This document shows, in pieces, positions 1-7,037 of a DNA stretch of 11,437 nucleotides. Positions within the stretch are counted from its first letter, which is position 1; the number at the start of each line of letters is the position of its first letter. Source of the DNA: JAETTH01 sp964455975 (GTDB taxonomy: Bacteria > Bacillota > Clostridia > TANB77 > CAG-508); contig CAYVYP010000044.1 of NCBI GenBank assembly GCA_964455975.1, positions 1 to 11,437 on the forward strand. The letters are read 5' to 3'. A program made the position numbers and the translations under genes. The notes under the pieces were generated by a model. That model was not told where the DNA came from. It did not search any database and was given only the letters and a program-made list of their open reading frames with translations.

Positions 1-58
1 TTTCCCATCATTTCAACATTCTTGTTTGAAAAATATTTTATACTTTCCTAGACAACAA

Positions 59-87
59 AAAAATGCATCTATAATAGATGCATTTTT
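59..87 (-). terminator. Rho-independent terminator after the lexA operon
   Basis: A perfect 10-bp inverted repeat (61-70 with 76-85, loop ATAAT), extendable by further A:T pairs, lies just past the stop of the small membrane protein gene. Read on the minus strand it ends in a run of seven T. It therefore ends the lexA/membrane-protein transcript. The plus-strand side also has a short T run, so it may work in both directions. Confidence 0.8.
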
Positions 88-99
88 ATTATACACATT

Positions 100-582
100 T
101 TATAAGAAAAAATACATAAGTATTAGTGTGGTTAATAAATAAACCGGTGCTTTTTGTTTATCAAATTTTATTAATTCTAAAGTTTTATCATCCATTTCTT
201 CTTTTTCTACAACTGTAACTATATATTTTTTTGCATTTCTAGCTCTATAATCTATTTCAAATTCTTTTGTTTCATTTTCCTTTAAATTGTCTATCTTTAC
301 ATATTTGCTTCCTAAATTTGTATTTTTTTCAGAAAACAAATCTAATCTAATATATTTATTTGTAAGTATTTCTTTTGAATTATTTGTAATATTTCCTTTA
401 ATTGTTCCGCTTAAACTTGTAGAATCTGTAGAAGTAATTTCTATTTTAGACGTATTTCCTTCTATTGTTCCATCTAATTTATAATGTGTTAATTTTATCC
501 CTACAAAACAAATTAAATCTACAAAGAAATAAAATGCTACAAATATAATTAATAATTTTATAAATAGTTTTAGTGTATTCAT
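100..582 (-). CDS. Small membrane protein with FxLYD-like extracytoplasmic domain, in the lexA operon
   Basis: This is a 160-residue protein of unknown function. Residues about 5-29 form a hydrophobic N-terminal helix (signal anchor), and the last 15 or so residues (VYLLTTLILMYFFL) form a second helix. The segment between, about 36-130, is hydrophilic and beta-rich. It has the general look of FxLYD-type domains: a G-x-I-x-N-N-S pattern, then a short alternating strand, then an N-L-K-E-N-E-T-K-E-F turn and strand. The start ATG at 580-582 has an AAGGAAA ribosome site that overlaps the lexA stop codon, and only 13 bases separate the genes. It is therefore almost certainly co-transcribed with lexA and under SOS control. 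It is not recognisably YneA, the SOS division inhibitor found near lexA in bacilli, because it has no LysM domain. The domain call is tentative. The gene itself is well supported. Confidence 0.75.
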   Translation of the reverse strand: MNTLKLFIKLLIIFVAFYFFVDLICFVGIKLTHYKLDGTIEGNTSKIEITSTDSTSLSGTIKGNITNNSKEILTNKYIRLDLFSEKNTNLGSKYVKIDNLKENETKEFEIDYRARNAKKYIVTVVEKEEMDDKTLELIKFDKQKAPVYLLTTLILMYFFL

Positions 583-595
583 ATTCTCTATTTCC

Positions 596-1252
596 TTATT
601 TTATTTTTCTAAATACTCCTGCTACTTTACCTAGTATTTCACAATTTGGTACTATTATTGGATCCATTGTAGAATTTTCTGGTTGTAATCTTATATGATC
701 TTTTTCTTTATAGAAAGTTTTAACTGTTGCTTCTTCACCTATTAATGCTACTACTATTTCTCCATTATTTGCCACATTTTGTTTTTTCACTAAAATATAA
801 TCTCCGTTTAATATTCCGGCTTCAATCATACTTTCTCCTCTAACAGTAAGCATAAAGCATTCACTATTTCCAACAAAATCTATTGGAATAGGAAATGTAT
901 CAGTAATATTTTCGACTGCTAATATTGGTTCTCCTGCTGTAATTTTTCCTATAACAGGAACTTCCACCATTTCTTTTCCACTGTAGAAATCTTTTTCTTC
1001 TTTTTTTATACTTTCTCCATTTCCACCTTTTAATAGTTTCAATGTTCTTCCTTTTTGACTCTCTTTTTTAATATAGCCTTTTTGTTCTAATTTTGCTAAA
1101 TATCCATGAACAGTTGCTGTTGAACTTAATCCCACAGCTTTTCCTATTTCTCTTACTGATGGTGGATAACCATTTGTAATAATTTGTTTTTCGATATATT
1201 TAAGTATTGCTTTTTCTCTCTTATTTATATCATTTAAATCTTTATTTTTCAC
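596..1252 (-). CDS. lexA: LexA, SOS-response transcriptional repressor
   Basis: LexA represses DNA-damage genes and inactivates itself by RecA-stimulated self-cleavage. The N-terminal winged helix-turn-helix (about residues 5-70) contains the family signature GYPPSVREIGKAVGLSSTATVHGYL. The C-terminal S24 peptidase part has the Ala-Gly cleavage site (GKITAGEPI, A106-G107), the catalytic serine in RGESMIEAG (S141) and the catalytic lysine in EATVKTF (K178). The length of 218 residues is normal. The chosen start is the GTG at 1250-1252, which follows AGGAGAGG (1261-1268) with an 8-base spacer. An upstream in-frame GTG at 1259-1261 would add three residues but lies inside that ribosome site. It is transcribed from its own promoter, which carries a LexA box, so it is autoregulated. 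A small membrane protein follows in the same operon. Confidence 0.97.
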   Translation of the reverse strand: MKNKDLNDINKREKAILKYIEKQIITNGYPPSVREIGKAVGLSSTATVHGYLAKLEQKGYIKKESQKGRTLKLLKGGNGESIKKEEKDFYSGKEMVEVPVIGKITAGEPILAVENITDTFPIPIDFVGNSECFMLTVRGESMIEAGILNGDYILVKKQNVANNGEIVVALIGEEATVKTFYKEKDHIRLQPENSTMDPIIVPNCEILGKVAGVFRKIK

Positions 1253-1285
1253 TCTTAGCACCTCTCCTATTTTTTATTTGATACT

Positions 1286-1314
1286 ATATTATCACACAAA
1301 CAAAAAAATGTCAA
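1286..1314 (-). promoter_or_regulatory. Sigma-A promoter of lexA
   Basis: On the minus strand a perfect -35 TTGACA (1309-1314) is followed by exactly 17 bases and then TAATAT (1286-1291), preceded by TG-A as an extended -10. It lies about 20-60 bases upstream of the lexA ribosome site. The -35 box sits inside the terminator stem of the preceding gene and overlaps the LexA box. Confidence 0.88.
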
Positions 1315-1345
1315 ACAAAAGTTCTAAATTGTTTGACATTTTTTT
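1302..1345 (-). terminator. Rho-independent terminator between the 1353-2192 gene and lexA
   Basis: A perfect 17-bp stem pairs 1302-1318 with 1329-1345 around a 10-base loop. The minus-strand 3' side ends in seven T. It starts 8 bases after the stop codon of the upstream gene. The same bases contain the lexA -35 box and the SOS box. Confidence 0.85.
1312..1324 (-). promoter_or_regulatory. LexA operator (SOS box) in the lexA promoter
   Basis: The minus strand reads GAACTTTTGTTTG, which fits the Gram-positive SOS box GAAC-N4-GTTY. It overlaps the first three bases of the -35 element (shared positions 1312-1314), so bound LexA should block RNA polymerase. This is the expected arrangement for autoregulation. 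The assignment is by consensus match and position only. Confidence 0.75.
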
Positions 1346-1352
1346 ATTTTTA

Positions 1353-2192
1353 TTAATTATTTTCTCCTCTTCCTTCTGGAAGTGCATTAGGAAGATCTAA
1401 TACTATTCTTATTTTCATAACGTAATTAATTGCTCTAACTAATTTACTATTCTTAATTCTTTCCCATAAAGATGGTTTAACTTCTATTCTAGTTTGTTCA
1501 ATATATTCATTGTTTTGTTCTATTTCTTTTTGAGATTGCTCTATTGCTTCAACATGTTCTATATCTTCTTGTGGAGCTGGAATTAATTTAAGTGCATCAG
1601 CTACTTCTATTCCTATATAACTTAATGCTTTTGATCTATCTTCTATTCTTTCCATATCTATTTCTATATGTAAGTTAGATTCTAAATTTACTACTCTTGC
1701 ATTTATTAATTTAACTGCATCTTGATAATTTTGTGATCTTTTTGATTTACATCTTCCTATTATTCCTAATGTATCTATAATATCTTCTGAAAAATCTTGA
1801 GATATTTCATTTATACTGTCTTTCCAATCTCCTTCTTTTGCCTCCACTATTTCTAGTGTTTCTCTTAATTCCCTAGCAAGAGTTATATTTCTTTCTCTAT
1901 TTCTTATTAAATCTTCAATTTGTTTTGTATTTTGTTCAAATTGATTTGTAGCGAACTCTACTAATCCATAAGCTTCTTTATAAACACTTTTTGGAAAGTT
2001 TTTCTTTTTTGGATATTCAATTAAATATGTTTTTATTGATTCTATTAAATCTTTAAAGTATGCATCATCATCCAATTGTACAATTTGCTTTTTACTTTTT
2101 GGATTAATTAATTTTTGAACTTTATCTATATTTGATAAAATTTTTTCTTCCGTGATTACCATTCTCACGTTTACTATGCCAGATTTAGACAT
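1353..2192 (-). CDS. Unrecognised soluble helical/coiled-coil protein, 279 residues
   Basis: I do not recognise the family. The protein has no signal peptide or membrane segment. It is rich in charged helix-forming residues. Likely coiled-coil stretches lie at about 85-120 (NQFEQNTKQIEDLIRNRE...) and 205-236 (EDIEHVEAIEQSQKEIEQ...). The C-terminus (240-279) is basic, then ends in a proline/glycine-rich tail. The ATG at 2190-2192 follows AGGAGG by 10 bases. A second ATG at codon 11 is possible but has no better ribosome site. The gene is monocistronic, with its own promoters upstream and a strong terminator 8 bases after the stop. I assign no function. Confidence 0.8.
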   Translation of the reverse strand: MSKSGIVNVRMVITEEKILSNIDKVQKLINPKSKKQIVQLDDDAYFKDLIESIKTYLIEYPKKKNFPKSVYKEAYGLVEFATNQFEQNTKQIEDLIRNRERNITLARELRETLEIVEAKEGDWKDSINEISQDFSEDIIDTLGIIGRCKSKRSQNYQDAVKLINARVVNLESNLHIEIDMERIEDRSKALSYIGIEVADALKLIPAPQEDIEHVEAIEQSQKEIEQNNEYIEQTRIEVKPSLWERIKNSKLVRAINYVMKIRIVLDLPNALPEGRGENN

Positions 2193-2238
2193 TGTAAACT
2201 TCCCTCCTTTTTCCTATGTTTGTCCTTCAATATACTTA

Positions 2239-2267
2239 ATTATACAACGTTCTACAAAAAACTACAA
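2239..2267 (-). promoter_or_regulatory. Proximal promoter candidate of the 1353-2192 gene
   Basis: On the minus strand a perfect TATAAT (2239-2244) lies 17 bases from a weak -35 TTGTAG (2262-2267), just upstream of the gene's AGGAGG. The perfect -10 and correct spacing support it. The -35 matches at only three positions. Confidence 0.5.
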
Positions 2268-2304
2268 TAGGAATTATAAAATTTAATATTTCATTTCTGT
2301 TACA

Positions 2305-2334
2305 ATCTTATTACAAGTTTGTTAATAATGTCAA
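2305..2334 (-). promoter_or_regulatory. Distal promoter candidate of the 1353-2192 gene
   Basis: On the minus strand a perfect TTGACA (2329-2334) is followed 18 bases later by TAAGAT (2305-2310). It lies downstream of the tetR stop codon and reads towards the 279-residue gene. Together with the proximal candidate it suggests two tandem start sites. Confidence 0.5.
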
Positions 2335-2358
2335 GTAAATTAATAAACTTTTTAAAAT

Positions 2359-2925
2359 TTATTTTTTCATTCCTTTTATTACGCTTTTGTCTATTTCCGT
2401 AAATAATTTTTGAATATTGATTTCTTCACCTTTTTTCATTTTATATATTAGACTTGAACATGTTAATCCAAATATTTCACTAGCAATTATTTCCGAATCT
2501 AAATTAATTATTTCTTGTTTTTTAATTCCTTCTTTTACTATCTCTTCTATAGTTTTTATATATTCAAAAACATATTTTTTACAAGTTATACTTTTTTGAT
2601 CTGTTCCCCAAATTTGACTAAGTACAATAGATATTAAGTTTTCATATTTTATTAAAATTTTTATTTGAATTAATACAACTGCTCTAATTTTATCAATTGA
2701 ACTATCTTTTTTTGCTATTTTTATTTCTATACTATTTTTTAATAGCTTCATACCTTCTTCTACTAAAAAATTAAATATTTCTTCTTTACTAGAAAAATGA
2801 TAATATAACGTTCCTTTAGCTACACCAACTGTTGCAGTTATTTCTTCTATGCTTGTTGCATCATATCCTTTTTGCGCAAATAATTTCATTGATGTTTCAA
2901 ATATTTTTCTTTTTGTTTTATTCAT
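2359..2925 (-). CDS. TetR/AcrR-family transcriptional regulator
   Basis: This is a 188-residue one-domain repressor. Residues 1-50 are a textbook TetR DNA-binding domain: a first helix with KLFAQKGYDATSIEEI, then a helix-turn-helix ending GVAKGTLYYHFSSKEEIF. The rest is an all-helical ligand-binding domain, whose ligand cannot be told from sequence. The ATG at 2923-2925 is preceded by GAGAGGA at about 7 bases. It starts 41 bases after the dxs stop and has no clear terminator between, so it is probably the last gene of the kinase-dxs-tetR operon. A reasonable inference is that it responds to a lipid, isoprenoid or toxic hydrophobic compound and may control its own operon. No operator was identified. 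Confidence 0.9.
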   Translation of the reverse strand: MNKTKRKIFETSMKLFAQKGYDATSIEEITATVGVAKGTLYYHFSSKEEIFNFLVEEGMKLLKNSIEIKIAKKDSSIDKIRAVVLIQIKILIKYENLISIVLSQIWGTDQKSITCKKYVFEYIKTIEEIVKEGIKKQEIINLDSEIIASEIFGLTCSSLIYKMKKGEEINIQKLFTEIDKSVIKGMKK

Positions 2926-2966
2926 ACTTATTTCCTCTCAAAACAAATTTTATTTTTAATATAGCT

Positions 2967-4832
2967 TCATATTAATTCCTCATATATTTTATTTACTATT
3001 TGCTTTTCTTCTAGTCCATACATACTTTCAATTTGTTCTACATTTCCATGGCATATAAATTCATCTGGATATGCAAAATTTTTAATTTTTATGTTTTGCA
3101 TCTTATTTTTATTTACTAGTTCTATTATAGATGTTGCTAATCCACCTTTTATAATTCCATCTTCAATCGTTACTACTTTCTTTGTTTTATTAATAGAATT
3201 TAATATTAGATCCTCATCTAATGGTTTTAAAAATCTTGCATTTATTAAATCTACACTTACTCCATCTTTTTCTAATATATTAGCAACTTTTTTTGCTCTA
3301 TCCACCATTTTTCCTATTGCTATTATACTTACATCATTTCCTGCTTGTAAAACCTCTGCTTTTCCTAATTTTAAGCTATCATGATTATAAAATTTTGTAT
3401 TTCCTTCCCCTCCTCTTGGGTATCTTATAACTACTGGTGAATTTAAGTTTATACCAAATTGTATCATTTGTTCTAATTCCTCAAAGTCTTTAGGAGCCAT
3501 TATTGTTAAATTTGGTACTATATTAAAAAATGCTAAATCAAATATTCCTTGATGTGTTTCTCCATCATTTCCTACAATTCCGCTTCTATCAGCAATCATT
3601 AATACTGGTAAATTTTGAATACATATATCATGAATTACTTGATCATATCCTCTTTGATAAAAAGATGAATATATTGGTATTACTGGTTTTAATCCTGCTT
3701 TTGCTAAACCTGCTGACATTCCTAAACAATGTTGTTCTGCAATTCCTCCATCAAAAAATCTTTCTGGATATTCTTTTGCAAATTTTGTAAGTCCTGTTCC
3801 GTCCTTCATTGCTGCTGTTATTGCAACTATATTTTTATTTTTTTCTGCTAATTCTACTAATTTTTCTCCAAAAACTTCTGAATAATCTTTTTTCTTTTCT
3901 TGTTTGGGTTCTCCTGTTTTGATATCAAATGCTGGGCTTGAATGAAATTTGTCAGAATTTTCTTCTGCTGGTTTGTATCCTTTTCCTTTTTTAGTTATAA
4001 CATGTATGAGAACTGGACCTTCTACATCTTTACTTAATTTTATTAAACTTTCTAGCTTTTCTATATCATGACCATCTACTGGCCCTAAATATCTAAATCC
4101 TATATCTTCAAACATCATATTACTTATTAATAATTGTTTTATTCCATGTTTGATTTTCCTTACAGACCATATTATACCATTTCCCAAAAATGGTATTTTT
4201 TTTACAAATCTTCTTATATAGTTATTAGATTTTGTATATGTCTTTCTGGTTCTAAGTTTACTTAAAAATAATGAAATTCCTCCAACATTTTTAGATATAC
4301 TCATATTATTATCATTTAATATTACAGTCAAATTTGTATTGCTTGATCCTGCATCATTTAATGCCTCTAAAGCCATACCTCCTGTTAATGCTCCATCTCC
4401 TATTACCGCTATAACATGATTTTTCTTTTTTTGTATATCTCTGGCTCTTGCCATGCCAAGTGCAACAGAAATAGATGTACTACTATGACCTGTATTAAAG
4501 CAATCACATTCAGATTCATTTGTTTTAGGAAAACCTGCTATTCCACCTAATTTTCTTAATGTATCAATTTTTTCTTTTCTTCCAGTAAGTATTTTATGCA
4601 CATAAGTTTGATGACCAACATCCCATATTATTTTGTCTTCTGGAACATTATATACACTATGTAGTGCTATTGTGAGTTCTACTACTCCTAAATTTGAAGC
4701 TAAATGTCCACCAGTTTCAGAAATAGTATTTATTAATAATTCTCTTAACTCTTGTGAAAGAATTTCTTTTTGTTTGTAATTTAATTTTTTTATATCTTTT
4801 ACATTATTTATACTATCTAATATTTTGTCCAT
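2967..4832 (-). CDS. dxs: 1-deoxy-D-xylulose-5-phosphate synthase
   Basis: DXS condenses pyruvate and glyceraldehyde 3-phosphate, using thiamine diphosphate, in the first step of the MEP pathway to isoprenoids. At 621 residues it is full length. Visible motifs are GGHLASNLG (about 41-49), VGHQTYVHK with its substrate-binding histidines (72-80), the thiamine-diphosphate site GDGALTGG (145-152) through NDNNMSIS (173-180), the catalytic glutamate in GGIAEQHC (E366), and the DRSGIVGNDGETHQG segment (415-429), which corresponds to DRAGLVGADGPTH of other DXS proteins. The ATG has GAGGA just upstream and starts 12 bases after the stop of the prenol-kinase-like gene, so the two are co-transcribed. 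This is not the xseA-ispA-dxs-tlyA arrangement common in Clostridia. There are no in-frame CGG codons and the frame is intact throughout. Confidence 0.97.
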   Translation of the reverse strand: MDKILDSINNVKDIKKLNYKQKEILSQELRELLINTISETGGHLASNLGVVELTIALHSVYNVPEDKIIWDVGHQTYVHKILTGRKEKIDTLRKLGGIAGFPKTNESECDCFNTGHSSTSISVALGMARARDIQKKKNHVIAVIGDGALTGGMALEALNDAGSSNTNLTVILNDNNMSISKNVGGISLFLSKLRTRKTYTKSNNYIRRFVKKIPFLGNGIIWSVRKIKHGIKQLLISNMMFEDIGFRYLGPVDGHDIEKLESLIKLSKDVEGPVLIHVITKKGKGYKPAEENSDKFHSSPAFDIKTGEPKQEKKKDYSEVFGEKLVELAEKNKNIVAITAAMKDGTGLTKFAKEYPERFFDGGIAEQHCLGMSAGLAKAGLKPVIPIYSSFYQRGYDQVIHDICIQNLPVLMIADRSGIVGNDGETHQGIFDLAFFNIVPNLTIMAPKDFEELEQMIQFGINLNSPVVIRYPRGGEGNTKFYNHDSLKLGKAEVLQAGNDVSIIAIGKMVDRAKKVANILEKDGVSVDLINARFLKPLDEDLILNSINKTKKVVTIEDGIIKGGLATSIIELVNKNKMQNIKIKNFAYPDEFICHGNVEQIESMYGLEEKQIVNKIYEELI

Positions 4833-4844
4833 CTTTTCCTCGCT

Positions 4845-5495
4845 TTATATATTTACTATTAAACTAAGTAATAAACAAGTTCCTATTGGTACTGTTAAAT
4901 TATCTGTTCCTTTTATAGAAATTCCTTCTACAATAGTTGCAATAATTGCAACTATTACTGCCTTTAAATACCATAAATTTATTGATGACATATAAAAGAA
5001 AATTGAAACTATTATTAATGATACCAAAAACATAGTTAAAGATCCCGCCAAAGATTTTGTTGTATTTCCAATTTTATATTTTTTACTTTTAATAAGCTTA
5101 CCTATTATTGCAGCAAAGCCATCTCCATATCCCATAATTAATATACTTGTTAAACCTATTCCTGGACTTTTAATTATTCCAAATGTATATATTACAATTA
5201 AAAATAATGATATTGCATAATAAACAGTTCCTAATCCATCATTCTTATCTCTTTCCATTACAGAAATTAAATCTTTTTTATATGATATATAATTTATTAT
5301 TACAAAGCTAAATGGTACTATTGCAGCCCATAATGGCTCTTTAAAGAAGAATATTGCAATAAAATACCAATTACTAAGCATTATATGTATATATTTTCTA
5401 GTTGCTTCTTTTCCTGCTTTTTCAAAGAATTTGGCTGACACAATTATTAATGCTATAAATATATATGAAACTATTATTCCTACTATGTTTATCAT
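4845..5495 (-). CDS. Dolichol/phytol-kinase-like (SEC59/VTE5/DGK1 family) membrane enzyme
   Basis: This is a 216-residue integral membrane protein with about seven hydrophobic segments. It has the conserved pieces of the CTP-dependent lipid-alcohol kinase family related to phosphatidate cytidylyltransferases: RKYIHI (about 33-38), GLGTVYY, GYGDGFAAIIGK (122-133), KSLAGS (147-152), and EGISIKGTDNLTVP (190-203). Known members phosphorylate dolichol, phytol, farnesol or diacylglycerol. Its position 12 bases upstream of dxs suggests an isoprenoid alcohol as substrate, which is inference. The start chosen is the ATG at 5493-5495, which follows AAGGTG by 6 bases. The GTG at 5502-5504 is part of that ribosome site. 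The substrate cannot be decided from sequence. Confidence 0.85.
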   Translation of the reverse strand: MINIVGIIVSYIFIALIIVSAKFFEKAGKEATRKYIHIMLSNWYFIAIFFFKEPLWAAIVPFSFVIINYISYKKDLISVMERDKNDGLGTVYYAISLFLIVIYTFGIIKSPGIGLTSILIMGYGDGFAAIIGKLIKSKKYKIGNTTKSLAGSLTMFLVSLIIVSIFFYMSSINLWYLKAVIVAIIATIVEGISIKGTDNLTVPIGTCLLLSLIVNI

Positions 5496-5569
5496 TTTTA
5501 TCACCTTATATAATTTATAAATATCTTATGAATTATCATTTCGACATTTTTCTTAAATATAATATCATA

Positions 5570-5611
5570 AAAATAAAGATTTTTCTACTACTTAAGAAAA
5601 ATCTTTATTTT
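5570..5611 (-). terminator. Rho-independent terminator of enolase
   Basis: A perfect 17-bp stem (5570-5586 with 5595-5611) with an 8-base loop begins 13 bases after the enolase stop codon as placed after the second frameshift (5624-5626). A terminator directly behind this stop, rather than behind the premature TAG near 5712, fits the true gene end being 5624. Confidence 0.85.
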
Positions 5612-5623
5612 GATTTCTATTTT

Positions 5624-6891
5624 TTAATACATTTCATCTTCTATATTTAATAATCTATTATATTTTGCTACTCTATCTGTTCTTGCTGGTGCTCCCGCTT
5701 TTATTTGCATGCTATTTACTCCGTACTGCTATATCTGCTATTGTTGTATCTTCTGTTTCTCCAGATCTATGTGATATTACTATTTTGTATCCATTTGTTT
5801 TTGCTAACTCTATTACATCTAAAGTTTGTGTTAATGTTCCTATTTGGTTTGGTTTTATTAATATTGAATTTGCTACTTTATTTCTTATTCCTTTTTGTAA
5901 TCTTTCTATATTTGTAACAAATAAGTCATCCCCTACTAATTGTACCTTATCTCCTATTAATTTTGTCAGCGTTTTCCAGCTTTCCCAATCTTCTTCTGCT
6001 AAACCATCTTCTATTGAAATTATAGGATATTTATTAACCAAATTTACTATATATTCTACCATTTCCTCTTTTGTTTTAAACTCTTGTTTTTTCCAAAAGT
6101 AGTAACCATCTTTTTCTATTTTTTTAGCTTCTTCATACATTTCTGTTGCTGCTATATCTAGACATATTGCAATATCTTGCTTTGGCATATATCCAGATTT
6201 TATTATTGCTTCTTCAATAAATTCTAATGCTTCTTCTTCTGATTCTAAATTTGGCGCAAAACCTCCTTCATCACCCACAGATACATTTAAGTTGTTTTGT
6301 TTTAATATTTTTTTCAAATTTGTATAAACTTTTACTCCCATTTCCATACATTCTTGAAAATTTCTAGCTGATATTGGCATTATCATAAATTCTTGAATAG
6401 ATAAATTGTTATCTGAATGTTTTCCTCCATTTAGTATATTCATCATTGGAATAGGTATCTTCTTTGCATTTACTCCTCCAATATATTTATATAAACTCAT
6501 TCCTAATGAATTAGCTGCCGCTTTTGCTACTGCTAGAGATACTCCAAGTATTGCATTTGCTCCTAATCTTGATTTATTTTGTGTTCCATCTAATTCTATT
6601 AATGCTTCATCTATTTTTGTTTGTTCATATACATTCATATTTTCTAATTTTCTTGATATTTTTTTATTTACATTATATACAGCATTTTGTACTCCTTTTC
6701 CAAAATATCTATCTTCTTCATTGTCTCTTAATTCATATGCTTCAAAACTTCCAGTTGATGCTCCGAGATGGAACTATTGCTTTTCCAGAAAATCCTCCTT
6801 CTGTTATAACCTCAACCTGAACAGTTGGATTGCCTCGTGAATCTAATACTTCTAAAGCATTAATTTGTTTTATACCTAAATAATCTTTCAT
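5624..6891 (-). CDS. eno: Enolase, encoded in three reading frames joined by two CGG-A +1 shifts
   Basis: Enolase interconverts 2-phosphoglycerate and phosphoenolpyruvate in glycolysis. The ATG at 6889-6891 follows GGAGGT by 7 bases. Frame 1 gives 42 residues with LDSRGNPTV, then CGG at 6763-6765. Skipping the C gives PSGASTG and 347 residues with LNGGKHSDNN, GDEGGFAPN, LDIAATEMY, SIEDGLAEEDW, VGDDLFVTN, SILIKPNQIGT and ISHRSGETEDT. A second CGG lies at 5721-5723. Skipping that C gives GVNSMQIKAGAPARTDRVAKY and a stop at 5624. The total is 421 residues, normal for the family, with every active-site residue I can identify in place, including the lysine of QIKAG after the second shift. Without the shifts the first product is under 50 residues and useless. 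There is no other damage, so decay is unlikely. It is probably a single-gene transcript with its own terminator. Confidence 0.93.
5720..5723 (-). other. +1 frameshift site 2 of enolase (GTA CGG A)
   Basis: The in-frame reading is GTA CGG AGT AAA TAG, which stops. Dropping the C at 5723 gives GTA GGA GTA AAT AGC ATG CAA ATA AAA, that is AVGVNSMQIK. This matches the C-terminal enolase region that carries the active-site lysine. The shift falls exactly at a codon boundary. Confidence 0.85.
6762..6765 (-). other. +1 frameshift site 1 of enolase (TCT CGG A)
   Basis: Frame 1 reads CCA TCT CGG AGC and meets TGA seven codons after the CGG. Dropping the C at 6765 gives CCA TCT GGA GCA TCA ACT GGA, that is PSGASTG, the near-invariant substrate loop of enolase. 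This fixes the product of the four bases CGGA as one residue, glycine. Confidence 0.9.
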
Positions 6892-6950
6892 AAAAAATAC
6901 CTCCATTTTTAGTATTTTCTTATTAATGAAAATTATTCTATTTTTTTATT

Positions 6951-6956
6951 ATTATA
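6951..6956 (-). promoter_or_regulatory. Candidate -10 of enolase, divergent from the coiled-coil gene promoter
   Basis: The minus strand has a perfect TATAAT about 60 bases upstream of the enolase start. No good -35 is visible at 16-18 bases. It abuts the -35 of the plus-strand promoter, so the two would compete if both are real. Confidence 0.35.
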
Positions 6957-6958
6957 TC

Positions 6959-6987
6959 TTGACCTTTTGGTTAAGTATTGTTATAAT
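6959..6987 (+). promoter_or_regulatory. Sigma-A promoter of the coiled-coil gene
   Basis: TTGACC (6959-6964) is followed by 17 bases and then TATAAT (6982-6987), with a TG-T extended -10. A ribosome site GGAGGTG (7024-7030) and the ATG at 7038 follow. This is the strongest plus-strand promoter in the window. Confidence 0.8.
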
Positions 6988-7037
6988 TATTTTTAATAAA
7001 GTTATGGGTATCTTTTTTTGATTGGAGGTGCAATTTT

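Noticed and set aside
1253..1261. lexA start at the GTG at 1259-1261
   Set aside because: That GTG overlaps the AGGAGAGG ribosome site. The GTG at 1250-1252 has proper spacing.
2336..2358. Terminator after tetR
   Set aside because: Only a short AT-only hairpin is present and there is no T run on the minus strand.
5712..6638. A stand-alone 308-residue enolase fragment starting at the ATG at 6638, i.e. eno as a pseudogene
   Set aside because: The missing N- and C-termini are present in adjacent frames with full conservation, a good ribosome site and a terminator. The only defects are two identical single-base events at CGG-A, which is not the pattern of decay.
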